DNA of 64,000 nucleotides from Sphingomonas sp. 7/4-4 (GCF_027941955.1 NZ_CP115960.1:1426001-1490000); one strand, 5' to 3'; counted from the stretch's first letter, positions 10,690-20,818 are shown. The notes: generated by a model from the letters alone, not told the origin. A program made the numbers and translations.

Positions 10690-11850
10690 TCAGGCCAGCT
10701 TGGGCCGCGTGGCATTCTTCTGCGCGGTGAGCACCAGTTCGGCGGCAAGCAGCGCTTGGTCCTGGTCCTGGGCGATCGACGAGCGCTCGACAACGTCGGT
10801 GACGAACTGCGGACCGAATGGCAGCGGCACCTTCGAGCAGTCCACGTAGCGCACGCCCTTTTTGTCGGTGATGAAGAGGTGGTTGCCGCCCGGCCGCCCC
10901 GCCACGTCGACATATTTCCGCAGCTCGATCGAGCCCTCGGTGCCGACGAGGAACAGGCGTCCGTCACCCCAGGTCGGCAGCCCGTCGGGCGTAAACCAGT
11001 CGACACGGATATAGCCGGTGCCGCCGTTGCCGGTGGCGATCATGTCGCCGAAATCCTCGAACTTCGGCTTGTCGGGCCAGTTGAGATTGCCGGTCTGCGA
11101 GGCGACGACCCGCGCCGAGGTCGAGCCGGTGTAGAACAGGAACTGATCGGCCTGATGGCTGCCGATATCGGTGAGGATGCCGCCGTAGCGCGCTTTGTCC
11201 CAGAACCAGTCGGGGCGGCTGGGCGCGCTGACCCGGTGCGGGGCGAGGTTGACGGTCTGGATCACCTTGCCGATCGCGCCCTGGGCGACGAGTTCGCCGG
11301 CGTGGACGGCAGCCCGCACCTCGAGCCGCTCCGAATACAGGATCGCGAATTTCCTGCCGGTCTCCTTGATCGCCCGGCGGACGTCGGCAAGCTGCTCGAG
11401 GCTGGTGATCGCCGGCTTGTCGCCGAGATAGTCCTTGCCGGCGCGCATCGCTCGGATGCCGAGCGGTGCACGCAGATCGGGGATCGGCGCGCCGATGATC
11501 AGCTGGATCGCCTTGTCGCCGAGGATCTCGTCCTCGCTGCGCGCAAGCCGGACGCCGTTGCCGTACCGCTTGCTGAAAGTCTCGATCTGCTTCGGGTCGG
11601 TGGCGAAAAAGGCGACCGGGGTGCCGCCCCCACGGATCATCGCATCGGTCATGCCGTAGATGTGCGCATGATCCAGTCCGATCACGCCGAACTTGATCCG
11701 ATGCTTCGCGGTCGGCTCCGGGCCGGCCGGCGCCACGTCGGCGGAGACGGCATTGCCCTGGGTCTGCGACTGGGCAGCGAGCAACTCCGGAGGCAGCGCG
11801 GCGGTGATTCCGGCCAGTCCGGCGCCGGTCAGCATCGTGCGACGGTGCAT
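10690..11850 (-). CDS. Tat-exported Gfo/Idh/MocA oxidoreductase
   Basis: The intact 386-residue frame starts with a short twin-arginine type signal (MHRRTMLTGAGLAGITAALPPELLAAQ). The Rossmann domain is IKFGVIGLDHAHIYGM and the family Lys lies in YLGDKPAITS. The C-terminal domain includes GGILTDIGSHQADQFLFYTG, whose His is in the position expected for catalysis. It sits 13 bases upstream of a second Tat-exported member and 10 bases downstream of a cupin gene on the same strand, indicating an operon. The pairing suggests two steps on one substrate in the periplasm, but the compound cannot be inferred. Confidence 0.88.
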   Translation of the reverse strand: MHRRTMLTGAGLAGITAALPPELLAAQSQTQGNAVSADVAPAGPEPTAKHRIKFGVIGLDHAHIYGMTDAMIRGGGTPVAFFATDPKQIETFSKRYGNGVRLARSEDEILGDKAIQLIIGAPIPDLRAPLGIRAMRAGKDYLGDKPAITSLEQLADVRRAIKETGRKFAILYSERLEVRAAVHAGELVAQGAIGKVIQTVNLAPHRVSAPSRPDWFWDKARYGGILTDIGSHQADQFLFYTGSTSARVVASQTGNLNWPDKPKFEDFGDMIATGNGGTGYIRVDWFTPDGLPTWGDGRLFLVGTEGSIELRKYVDVAGRPGGNHLFITDKKGVRYVDCSKVPLPFGPQFVTDVVERSSIAQDQDQALLAAELVLTAQKNATRPKLA

Positions 11851-11860
11851 GCGGTTCTCC

Positions 11861-12306
11861 TCATTTCGCCGGCGTCCTCGCCGTCTGCCAGTTGATCACG
11901 TGATAGGTCGCTGGTGTTTCGCCGACATTGCGCAGCGCATGCGGCGAATTCGAAGCGTTGAAGATCACCGAGCCCGGCCCGAGGCGCTTCCATATCCCGC
12001 CGTTCAGCACTTCGACCGTGCCTTCGCGGACGATCACCAGCTCTTCGTTCGGATGGGTGTGCGGCGGGTGCGAGGCGAGGCCCGGATTGAGGGTGGTGAC
12101 GTGCATCTCGAGCTCGTCGAGCGTGGCGGTGGGCTGGCGGACAAGATTGCGGATCGCGCCGACATCAGTCTTCTTCGGCTCCATCTTCGTCCAGTCGAAC
12201 ACTGCCGGGCCGAGCTTCGCCGAGGAGTCTGCGCAATCGCACCGGCTGTGCCGCCGATCAGCAACGCACCCAGCGCCACCGTGATGTCACGGCGCGTGAT
12301 CGCCAT
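11861..12306 (-). CDS. exported cupin-domain protein, frame-broken
   Basis: The protein starts at the ATG 12306 (GGAGGAGAG upstream) with a signal of Tat type (MAITRRDITVALGALLIGG...AIAQ). A single conserved cupin follows. The metal-binding histidines are visible in SHPPHTHPNEELVIVREGTVEVL, and a second cupin motif has ASNSPHALRNVG. The frame breaks near 12228; one restored base joins the signal to SAKLGPAVFDW and gives 148 residues. Cupins of this size are isomerases, epimerases or dioxygenases, or only sugar-binding. Its place between an SGNH hydrolase and two oxidoreductases suggests sugar processing outside the cytoplasm. Confidence 0.8.
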
Positions 12307-12418
12307 AGTCGCTCTCCTCCATGTCGGGTCTTCGCCGCTTCGGCCCAGATCTATCGCAAATGCCGCAACTGTGAACCCCATTTGTCTGAGAATATTGCCA
12401 CAGTCGCGGCAGCCCGCC

Positions 12419-13138
12419 TCAAATTTTCCGGGCTCTAAGGAACGGCTCGATCACCGTCGCCATCATGTCATAGCCCTGCTCGGTCGGATGGACGCCGTCG
12501 GTCGCCATGCCCGGTTTCATCGCGCCCTTCTCGTCCGCAAGTACCGGCCAGTAATCGATCCAGGTGGCGCCGGCACTCTGGGCATAGCTCTTGAGCCAGG
12601 CATTGATTTCGCGGATCGGCTTCACTGTCTCCAGCCCCGGCCGCCATGGGAAATGATCGGCGGGCGGAACCGATGCGATCAGCACCTCGATCCGATTGGC
12701 CTGCGCAATCGCAGTCATCATCCGGAAATTGTCGAAGGTCTGCGCCAGCGTGATCGCCCCGGTATTTCCGGCAATGTCGTTGGTCGCCGCCATGATGTGG
12801 AGGTAGCGCGGCTTGAGCGCCACGACGTCCGCCATCATCCGCAGCACCATCTGCGGCGTGGTCTGGCCGCTGATCCCGCGTCCCACCCGTCCGGCCTTGA
12901 AGAAATCGGGCCGTTTTTCGCGCCACCCCTCGGTGATCGAATCGCCCATGAAGACGATGTTGGTCTTCGCCCCTGATGCCCGCAGCTTCCGGTTCTCCTC
13001 GGCATAGCGGCCGAGCCACGGCCAATCCTCCTTGAGCTGGCGCTGGTGCTTGTCTTCCCAGCTCTCCTGCGTCTGGGCACGCACCGCGAGCGGCAATACG
13101 AGCGCGCCGGCCAGAAAGCCGCGACGGACGATCGACAT
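12419..13138 (-). CDS. secreted SGNH/GDSL-family hydrolase
   Basis: The 239-residue protein has an N-terminal signal (MSIVRRGFLAGALVLPLAVRAQ). The SGNH blocks are present: block I FMGDSITEGW with the nucleophilic Ser, a Gly in RGISGQTT, block III Asn in MAATNDIAGN, and block V DGVHPTEQGY with catalytic Asp and His. Family members deacetylate or de-esterify carbohydrates and lipids. The ATG at 13138 has AGGAGAG upstream; an earlier in-frame start would add a long arginine-rich leader and is rejected. It is the first gene of the four-gene minus-strand group ending at 9325, so a carbohydrate acetyl-esterase role fits, by inference. Confidence 0.86.
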   Translation of the reverse strand: MSIVRRGFLAGALVLPLAVRAQTQESWEDKHQRQLKEDWPWLGRYAEENRKLRASGAKTNIVFMGDSITEGWREKRPDFFKAGRVGRGISGQTTPQMVLRMMADVVALKPRYLHIMAATNDIAGNTGAITLAQTFDNFRMMTAIAQANRIEVLIASVPPADHFPWRPGLETVKPIREINAWLKSYAQSAGATWIDYWPVLADEKGAMKPGMATDGVHPTEQGYDMMATVIEPFLRARKI

Positions 13139-13433
13139 GGTGATCTCTCCTGTCTCAGCGGTTGGGCATCCCTCCCGCATTCCGGGCAAGCTTAGCGGCC
13201 GCAAGAAAGCAGGCAAGCTTGGCCGCGCCCGGTCGTTCCCGGGATTGAGCCCGGTACGGGCGCGGGTTCCGGGCTCCCGTTCGGACAGCATCGCGCGCCC
13301 CTGTTCAGCCCGCGGTCGAGATATCTCGGCCGCGGGCTAATAGTTGCTCGCACTCGCACCCGAAATTCGCCTATTAGCACCTTGATTCAGCTGAATTGCC
13401 GGGGGGCGAAGCAGCCTGGCAGGAGTATTGAGT

Positions 13434-14918
13434 GTGATATCGCGAGCGATTTTGGGCAGAACTGTGCGACTGGGCACCGCAATGGCGAGCGTCACTGCGC
13501 TGCTGGCTGCCCCGGGCTTCGCGCAGCAGCAGACCCCGCCCGCCGTGCCGCTGGTACAAATCGTGCCGCCCGTCGTTCCGGTGCAGGTGATTCCGCCGCC
13601 CGTGCTCAGCGCTGCGCAGACAACGCAGCTGGCCCAGCTTCTCTCCGATGCCGGGTTCGCGCACGGCCTGCGCCACGACGGCACTCCGCAGCCGCGCCCC
13701 GAGAGTAATGATGCCGTGGTGCGTGCTGCGCTCGATTATGCCCGCGCGGTCCATTCGGGCCGGCTCGATGTCAGCGATTTCCAGCAGGACTGGGGTCTGC
13801 GTCCGGCCGCCTATGATCCGCTTCCCGCCTTTGCCGATGCAGTGAAGCGCGATCGCATCGCCGCCTGGTTCCGCGCACTCCCGCCGCCTTATGCCGGCTA
13901 TGACGGGCTCCAGAAGGGCCTCGCCAACTACCGCAAGATCGAAGCGTCGGGCGGCTGGGCCCCGCTCCCGGCCGGTCCTGACATGGCGGTCGGCGCGAGC
14001 GGCCCGCGGGTCGCCGCGCTGCGCAAGCGGCTCGCGGTCGAGGACGGGGATGTCGTTGCCACGGGCGACAAGTTCGATGCGGCGCTCAAGGAAGCCGTCG
14101 TTCGCGCCCAGCGGCGCTACGGCCTCAATCCCACCGGCCTGGTTTCGAAGGGCACCCTCGGCGCGCTCAACGTGCCCGCAGCCGATCGCGTCCGCCAGAT
14201 CATGGCGAACATGGAGCGCTGGCGCTGGCTGCCGCAGGAGCTTCCTGCCAAGCGGATCCAGGTCAACATCGCCGCAGCGGTGCTCACCGTGTTCGAGGGT
14301 GACGCCCCCATCGCGTCGATGAAGGCCGTTACCGGGCGCCCCGGCAACGAGACGCCGATGCTCCAGTCGAAGATCCATTCGATCGTGCTGAACCCGCCAT
14401 GGAACGTCCCTGCCGGGATCGCCGCCAAGGAGCTGTTCCCCAAGGGGGCGGCTTATCTGGCGCGCAACAATTACAAGATCATCGGCACAGGCGCGAGCCG
14501 CCGCATCCAGCAGCAGCCCGGTCCGAAGAGCGCGCTCGGCCTCTACAAGTTCGACTTCGCCAATCCCTATGCGGTGTATCTCCACGACACGCCGGCGCAA
14601 GCGCGGTTCGCGAGCTTCGACCGGCTCGACAGCCATGGCTGTGTGCGGCTGGAAAAGCCCGGCCCACTCGCGCAGTTGCTGCTGCGTAACGATCCCGCCT
14701 GGCAGCCCGAGCAGATCCAGGAGGCGCTCGCCACCAGCAAGACCCAGCGCGTCCAGCTCCAGCCGCAGGATCAGGTCCATGTCTATCTGCTTTACTGGAC
14801 CGCGTTCGCGAGCGCGAACGGCCAGATGAACTTCCGCGGCGACCCCTATGGCTGGGACAAGACGCTGGCGGCGAAGATCGAAAGGCGCTCGGCGATCACC
14901 GCCGTCGCCGCACGTTGA
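13434..14918 (+). CDS. L,D-transpeptidase (YkuD domain, YcbB-like)
   Basis: The enzyme makes 3-3 peptidoglycan crosslinks or attaches proteins to peptidoglycan in the periplasm. After an N-terminal signal ending near FAQQQ and a Pro-rich linker comes an alpha-helical region. A peptidoglycan-binding domain (VGASGPRVAALRKRL...NPTGLVSKGTLGALN) and a YkuD domain follow. The catalytic His and Cys are in DSHGCVRL near residue 405. The order matches the YcbB/LdtD class, and about 494 residues is a normal length for it. GTG at 13434 is preferred because AGGAG lies eight bases upstream; a TTG six bases earlier would be too close. A lipoprotein gene follows after 14 bases. Confidence 0.88.
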   Translation: MISRAILGRTVRLGTAMASVTALLAAPGFAQQQTPPAVPLVQIVPPVVPVQVIPPPVLSAAQTTQLAQLLSDAGFAHGLRHDGTPQPRPESNDAVVRAALDYARAVHSGRLDVSDFQQDWGLRPAAYDPLPAFADAVKRDRIAAWFRALPPPYAGYDGLQKGLANYRKIEASGGWAPLPAGPDMAVGASGPRVAALRKRLAVEDGDVVATGDKFDAALKEAVVRAQRRYGLNPTGLVSKGTLGALNVPAADRVRQIMANMERWRWLPQELPAKRIQVNIAAAVLTVFEGDAPIASMKAVTGRPGNETPMLQSKIHSIVLNPPWNVPAGIAAKELFPKGAAYLARNNYKIIGTGASRRIQQQPGPKSALGLYKFDFANPYAVYLHDTPAQARFASFDRLDSHGCVRLEKPGPLAQLLLRNDPAWQPEQIQEALATSKTQRVQLQPQDQVHVYLLYWTAFASANGQMNFRGDPYGWDKTLAAKIERRSAITAVAAR

Positions 14919-14932
14919 AAAGGGAGAATTCA

Positions 14933-15256
14933 ATGAAACTCAAGCGTATCGCAATGTTCGCTTCCGTCGCCGGCGCGCTGGCGCTCGGCGCCTGCGGAGG
15001 CGGCAAGGACGAGGCCGAGACGCCGACGGCCAACGTCGGAAACATGGCACCGATCGAAGTCGATAATAGCGCCGCCACGGTGCCGACCGAAGCCCCGGCG
15101 GCACCGCCGATGGACAATACGAGCACCGCGAGCGAGCCCGCGCCGACCGCCGATCTCAGCGCAGACGAACAGACGCAGGACGACGCCGACGCGACTGGCA
15201 TGACGGCACGCGTATCGCGCGACGAGGGCGGCAACGAAGCCCAGCCGGCGCAATAA
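14933..15256 (+). CDS. small acidic lipoprotein of unknown function
   Basis: This 107-residue protein has a lipoprotein signal with lipobox ALGAC (Cys21). The mature part is rich in Ala, Pro, Thr, Asp and Glu with no recognisable domain, as in flexible linker-like envelope lipoproteins. GGGAG precedes the ATG at 14933. It starts 14 bases after the L,D-transpeptidase gene and is probably co-transcribed, so it may act at the envelope with it. Function is unknown. Confidence 0.75.
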   Translation: MKLKRIAMFASVAGALALGACGGGKDEAETPTANVGNMAPIEVDNSAATVPTEAPAAPPMDNTSTASEPAPTADLSADEQTQDDADATGMTARVSRDEGGNEAQPAQ

Positions 15257-15385
15257 GCTCAGGCGTCGCCGGCAGGGAAATATCTTTGAGGAAGTCGGCG
15301 TGGCGGGGCATGGTCTGCACCGCCGCGGCAGCCGACCCGTCCGACGGTGCCCCCGCCCGCGATCACCGTTTCATGCGTTGCTCGG

Positions 15386-16417
15386 TCATCGATTGAGCTT
15401 GTTCAGGAGTTGTGCGCGGAGCCGCCGCGCCTTGATGTCGTCGATCGGCGCCAGATTGCCGCGCGCTTGTTCGGGCAGGTGCGCTCCCGCGCGATCGGCG
15501 GGCCCGAAGACGTAATAGTCGAACAGCGCCTTCCACCCTTCTTTCTCATGCTCCGGACGGTCGCGCAGGCTGAGCAGCGCGTGTAGCAAGGTGGTCTGCG
15601 GCGTGTCGATGAAACCGGGCGAAGTGTTCCACCAATAGTTGATCATCGCATTGAACGGATCGAGCGCCTCCACCTGATGCCACCACAATGCCGGGTAGAT
15701 CAGTGCATCGCCCGGCTCCATCTCCGCCACTTCGGCGGCGGCGAGCGCCTGGGCAAAGCCAGGATGACGGGCGAAGTCTGGCGCGTCAAAATCGACTGTG
15801 GAAACCACCTGACCCGCGGGCGTCAGGTCGAGCGGGCCGGGATAGAGATTGGCGACCTGATCGGGCGGGAACAGCGTGAAGCGCCGATGCCCCACCAGCG
15901 TGACCGCGATGTTGTTCGACATGTCGTAATGCGCGGACGCGGTGGTCCGATTGCCGATCCAGATGCTGACCAGCGGCGGATACTCGGCCAGTTGCGGATC
16001 GTCGAAGGGCAGCGCAGCCTGCGCACGAAGGCCGGGCAGATACTGGTCGATATCGGTGGAGCCGATATAGATGGCCTGCGCATCGGGATCGTCCAGGCCG
16101 GCGAGAAGCTGGTCGAGATAGCCAGACAGCGATCCGCGTTCCCTGGCGAAATTGAGCGCAGTCCAATCGTCGGTATAGCCAAAACGGCCACCGATCGCCG
16201 GATCGCCGACATAGGCCGTGACGGGGCGACCGCCGTCGAACCGCTTGAGCCAGGCAATTGCCGCCTCAGCGCTTTCCAGCCCGGCGGCGACCAGCGGCAC
16301 ATCGCGCGCAATCCCGCGCAGGATCGCGGGGCGGCCTTCGGCGATGAGATCGGCAACCGGCAGGCTGGATGCATGCATGCCTTCGATCACGCGTGTCCGG
16401 CGGGTGACGGCAGGCAT
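15386..16417 (-). CDS. cupin_8 (JmjC-like) domain protein of the TonB-receptor/SapC module
   Basis: The intact 343-residue frame is a cupin-like (Cupin_8) protein. Metal ligands are seen in ASAHYDMSNN (HxD) and in LWWHQVEAL. The TLVGHRRFTLFPPDQ strand typical of JmjC-like folds lies between them. Family members are Fe(II)/2-oxoglutarate oxygenases or hydroxylases; substrate unknown. It starts five bases after the SapC stop and ends a minus-strand group behind a TonB-dependent receptor. In related bacteria this trio often includes a tryptophan-halogenase-like flavoprotein; none is present downstream here. Confidence 0.83.
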   Translation of the reverse strand: MPAVTRRTRVIEGMHASSLPVADLIAEGRPAILRGIARDVPLVAAGLESAEAAIAWLKRFDGGRPVTAYVGDPAIGGRFGYTDDWTALNFARERGSLSGYLDQLLAGLDDPDAQAIYIGSTDIDQYLPGLRAQAALPFDDPQLAEYPPLVSIWIGNRTTASAHYDMSNNIAVTLVGHRRFTLFPPDQVANLYPGPLDLTPAGQVVSTVDFDAPDFARHPGFAQALAAAEVAEMEPGDALIYPALWWHQVEALDPFNAMINYWWNTSPGFIDTPQTTLLHALLSLRDRPEHEKEGWKALFDYYVFGPADRAGAHLPEQARGNLAPIDDIKARRLRAQLLNKLNR

Positions 16418-16422
16418 CGCGA

Positions 16423-17146
16423 TCAGCCGACTGCGTTCGGCAGTGCTTGCTTGCGTGCAATCAGCTGCTGGATGTTGCCGAGCGATGCTATGACCAGGAT
16501 GGCGAGGCGCAACACGCCCGAGCGATGCAGCCGCTCCAGCGGTTCGCCGGTTAGGGTGGCGAGCCGCTCGACGTCCACCACGAGCACGTCGGGCACGGTG
16601 TAACGGCGATCCTCGTTCACATCGATGGTGAGCGTGACCGGCGTGAGCAGCCCGGCTTCGTCGAGCGCGGCATAAGCGGGCGGAGCGCTCTCCATTCCCT
16701 CGTACAGCAGCCGCAGCACCCCGGAAATATGGTCGAGATACGGCGCATTGCCGCCATGCTCGAGGAACAGCGGCAAGCCCTCGTCATCCCCAACGCGCGA
16801 GATCGTCCATGTCGACATGGATCATCGGCTCGCCGGGCTCCGGGTCGGCGGAGCTCCGCGCCACACCTATGGAGAAGGGACCGCGCCGGTGACTGGCGGG
16901 CACATAGCGGCTCGTCCAACGGTCGCCGGACAGGAACAGGTTTTCGTCGCGGTCCAGCCCCAGCAATGCATATGCCTGAAGCCCGGTCTCGCGACGACGG
17001 AATATGATTGCGAACTCGCGCTGCAGCTCCTCGAACTCGGCGGGAAACACCAGCGCCTGATTGGCGGCGTCGCCGAACTCGGCGCCCGCCCTCGGGCTGA
17101 CGCGCAGATTTGCCTGGTCGATATTGTTGATCTGTACGGGGTTCAT
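16423..17146 (-). CDS. SapC-family protein, frame-broken
   Basis: The protein begins MNPVQINNIDQANLRVSP and matches the SapC family. Typical stretches are QALVFPAEFEELQREFAIIFR, DENLFLSGDRW and, after a frame change near 16797, PLFLEHGGNAPYLDHISGVLRLL. Intact length would be about 241 residues. The net shift is +1, so an inserted base or two lost bases are equally possible. Its biochemical role is not established; the family name comes from a peptide-resistance locus and may not describe function here. GGAG precedes the ATG. The neighbours (TonB receptor upstream, cupin_8 downstream) are the conserved context of this family in sphingomonads, caulobacters and xanthomonads. Confidence 0.8.
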
Positions 17147-17200
17147 CCGCTCCGGTCCTGTTTCCGCTCGGGTCTAGCAGCGCGCGTGCGACGGACAAAG

Positions 17201-17233
17201 AAAAAGGCCGCTGCACAATGCGCGGCGGCCTTT
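17201..17233 (-). terminator. intrinsic terminator between receptor and sapC
   Basis: On the minus strand AAAGGCCGC and GCGGCCTTT form a nine-pair stem over a 13-base loop and run into TTTTTC. It lies 45 bases after the TonB-receptor stop and before the SapC start. It would reduce transcription of the SapC-cupin pair relative to the receptor. Confidence 0.7.
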
Positions 17234-17277
17234 CTCCCCTTTGTCGGGAGCGGACCATGGCCCACTCCCGAATTCGG

Positions 17278-20200
17278 TCAGAAGCGGAAGCGCCCGCCCA
17301 GATAGAAGCGTGGCTTCAGCTCCTGGACATAGACCAGGTTGGTCTCGGTGCGGGCATACTGACGGAACGGTTCGCTCGTCAGGTTGACCGCCTCGAGCGA
17401 CACCGAGAAATTCTGGGTGATGTCGTAGCTGATGTTCGCGTCCAGCGTCCCGAAAGTGTCGGTGAACAGCGGGTTGCGGTTGCCGCCCTGGTTCGTTCCC
17501 GACAGATACTTGTCGCGCCAATTATATGCGACGCGGGCCGAAAGACCGCCCTTGTCGTAGATGGCCGTAAAGTTCGCGCTGTCGCCCAGACCCGTCAGCG
17601 CGAAGATGTTGACGTTCGGGTCGGCATAGGGATCCACGTTCACGTCACCGTCCACCTTGGTGTACGATGCCGAGAAGCCGAAGCCGGTTTGCCCGAAGAA
17701 GTGGGTCCACGCGACTTCGAAGCCGTGGATATTGCCTTCACGGTTGTTGACCGGGCCGCTGATCGCGAAGTTGACCAGCGGATCGTTGGCATCGCCGACG
17801 ATGTCGACCGCGGCGGCAAGGTTATTATAAAAGCTTCCGCTGATCCTATCGAGATTGCCCGTGACGGGGTTATAGTTCGCCTGGAACGCCGTGGTTGCGG
17901 CCGCAGCGTTCCCGTTGTTCTGCACCAGAAGGGCAGTGTAGGCGAACATATTGATGTCGCTCAGAGCAATTCCGTTGGCCCTGAGGTAATTCAGCGCGAC
18001 GCCGGAACGTGAGCCCGCGGCGCCCGAGCCTGGATCCCGCAGGCCGAACAGGTTGCCGTTGGTTACCTGGTTACCGATGAAGTTGCGCACGTTCTTGTTG
18101 AAGAAGCCGATCGAGACGAAGCTCGAAGGCTTGTAATACCACTCCAGCGACACGTCGAAATTATCAGATTCCAGCGGCAACAGCGCCGGATCCTGCCTGG
18201 TTGCGCCCGCGGGCGCCGCACCGAGCGCCGTCGGGCGGTTCGGCGCGTTCGCAGTCACGGATGCGAACAGACTGCCATAGTCCGCCCGGGCCAGCGTCTG
18301 GCTGAACGAGGCACGCGCCTTCACGTTGTCCAACACCTCGATGTCGAAGTCGAGCGACGGCAACAGGTTATCGTACTTCGCCTTTACGACCACGGCACCG
18401 CCAGCAGGCCCACCATCGACGTTGAAGTCGTTGTCCTGCGTCCAGCGCATCGCCGCCGGCACCGACTGGAGACTGAGCGAATTGACCCTCGTCTGCTCGT
18501 AGCGGACGCCGATCAAGGCGTTTGCACGGCGTCCACCGATTTCGCCGCTCCAGTTCATCTGGCCGTAGACCGCCCAGGTCTTCTCGCCCACCGTGTCGTC
18601 CGCGGACCCCTGGTCCATGACCCCTCTGCCGGCGATCCCGCTGTTCGCATAATAAGGCGAGAAGACATCGAGCAGGTCGACTGCGTTCCCGCGGAACGCG
18701 ACCAGCGCCGAGCCGGTCGATTTCGGATCATATTTGTCGAACTTGCAGGTCATGCAATAGGTCTTGACGAGGTCGCCCGCCATCGAGCTTACCAGCCCGG
18801 TGTCGGTGATGCCCCAGTCGCCCAGCATCTGCTGGGTATTGAAGTCGCCGACCGCATCTTCGCATCGACATAGTCACCGCCGAAGACGAAACGGCTCCCC
18901 TCGCCCAGATCCCAGGCGAACTCCGCACCGTATTGGTTTATCCGGGCTTCCTGCTCCGCGGTGATCGTACGCGCGATCTGCGTTCCCATATCGCCGATGT
19001 CGAGCTGGTTGTTGCAGTTGCCGCCACGGCCACCGTTTGTCGCATTGCAGTCGTTGATCGTCTCCGACTGCTGCGGGAAGCCGCTGGTGAAGTCGACGCG
19101 GTGCGTCGCGCGAACCGGCGCGCCGATCGAGATCGTCGTCGCCGAAGAGCCGTTCGAATTGTCCGGATTGGTCGTCGACTTCGAGTGATTGGCGTCGAGC
19201 GTCAGCGAGAGGTTGTCGGTGAAGTTCCACTTCAAATTGCCGCCGATCGAGTACAATTCGGTGTCGGTGGCAAATCGCTGCTGCTCGTATCCCTTATCCG
19301 CCTGCTTTGCCTCTGCCAGGATGACCGCGCTCTGCATGTGCTTGTTGTCGTCGAACGTGACGTCGCTGAACGGCCGCTGGAACCAGTTGGTCTGCTCGCT
19401 GCGCTCGTCGCTCAGCTTGTTGCGGGCATAGAGGCCGTCAATCGTGATCTCGAGAGCATCCGACGGCTTGAACTGGACGACCGCCTGGCCGTTCAGGCGC
19501 TCGCGGCGATTCTCGGAGAACTGATAGCGGCTGTCGTTCGGGATCTGAACATACGGCGTTGTCGGCGTGTTCGTGATGTTCGTGGCCGCAGTGGTGTAGA
19601 CGCCGTCTCTGGCCATGAAAGCAGCCAACGGCACAATGTTCCAATAGTTCGGATTCGACTGGATCGAGGTCGATTCGCGCAGCTGATAGCTGCCGAACAA
19701 GGTGACGCCGAAGGTTCCGGCGTCGTTCTTCCAGTTGATCAGGCCGGACACTTCGGGCGTGATCTTGCTCAGATCGCCCTCGGCATTCTCGACCGTGGTG
19801 TCGTAGAGCGCCTTGGCGCCGATCGAGCCGGACAGGCCGCTCTCGCGCGCATCAAGCGGTCGGCGGGTGATGATGTTGATCGCCGCACCGATGCCGCCCG
19901 ACGGAATGTTGGCGCGGCCGGTCTTGTAAACCTCCAGCGTGGCGACGCCTTCCGACGCCAGATTCTGGAAGTCGAACGAACGCCCGGTGCCACGCGCAAA
20001 GGCGTTGCCGGTGCTCGTGTCGATGCTGGTAGCCGGCAGCTGGCGGCCGTTCACCGTCACCAGGTTGAAGCCGCCGCTGAAGCCGCGGACCGCGACCTGC
20101 GAGCCTTCGCCGTTGGCGCGGGTGATCGACACGCCGGTGATGCGCTGCAGCGACTCGGCCAGGTTCGTGTCGGGAAACTTGCCGATGTCTTCAGCAGAGA

Positions 20201-20435
20201 TCGCGTCGACGACGCCGGCGGAGTTGCGCTTGATCGCGATCGCCTGGTCCAGCGATGCGCGGATGCCGGTAACGACGATCTCGTCGCCGGTGGCCGTCTC
20301 GTCCTGCGGTGTCTGTTCTGCCTGCGCCGCCGGGGCGTCCTGCGCCGCTGCGATGTTTGGAAGCATCAGGCAAGCGGTGATTGCGATTGCGGAAGCCGTG
20401 CGCGCGAGCGCCGGCGTGAGCCGTGAGCTATTCAT
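17278..20435 (-). CDS. TonB-dependent outer membrane receptor, frame-broken
   Basis: This is a large receptor of about 1,050 residues for TonB/ExbBD-driven uptake. A signal peptide ends near IAAAQ. The plug then starts with EIVVTGIRASLDQAIAIKR and continues through AVRGFSGGFNLVTVNGRQLP. The C-terminal beta strand ends in FYLGGRFRF with the terminal Phe expected for BAM recognition. Length and plug type match receptors annotated for carbohydrate or other oligomer uptake in sphingomonads. The frame breaks near 18838 between YVDAKMRSA and MLGDWGITDTG; one lost base explains it. ATG 20435 has GAGGAGGGG upstream. It heads the group with SapC and cupin_8 and diverges from a lactate-dehydrogenase-like gene, which may share its substrate theme. 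Confidence 0.87.
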
Positions 20436-20818
20436 ATGTCCCCTCCTCGTCAGCATGCCAAAGGCACGCCGCATGGTTTTTTATACGAGCCGGCGTGGTC
20501 GCCACTCGATGTTAACGCTACCAAATTGTCTTACGTTGTCAACATCCGACAGTCATAAAATCGACCCTGTAGTTTCCATTTAATATCAATAGTTTATGCA
20601 TGTAACGCAGTCTAACGCTCGCGAAATTTTATGCGTGCGATAAAAATAGCACAGCGTCATTCTAACATGCGTTCACGGGCACCGAACTCGCTTCCGCCGC
20701 GGACAGCTTCGGGTATCGTCACTTAACTGCTGGTCACCGCCGAGCCTTGCGCGCATCGTGCCGACAGCCGAAGCTGGCTCGACAGCGGGTTCCATCTTAT
20801 GGCACTGCATATCACGCG
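20436..20818. other. divergent intergenic region, receptor versus lldD
   Basis: These 383 bases hold no gene that I can support. The part near 20510-20660 is clearly AT-rich compared with its surroundings and contains the receptor's candidate promoter and operator. The side facing lldD shows no obvious promoter. Confidence 0.5.
20510..20542 (-). promoter_or_regulatory. candidate LacI-type operator and -35 box before the TonB receptor
   Basis: On the minus strand TTGACA (20542-20537) is a perfect -35 hexamer. Where the -10 would fall lies TGGTAGCGTTAACA (20523-20510), an imperfect palindrome with the central CG typical of LacI-family operators. Repression at the -10 is a reasonable reading. 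No lacI gene is in the window, so the regulator would be elsewhere. Confidence 0.4.
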
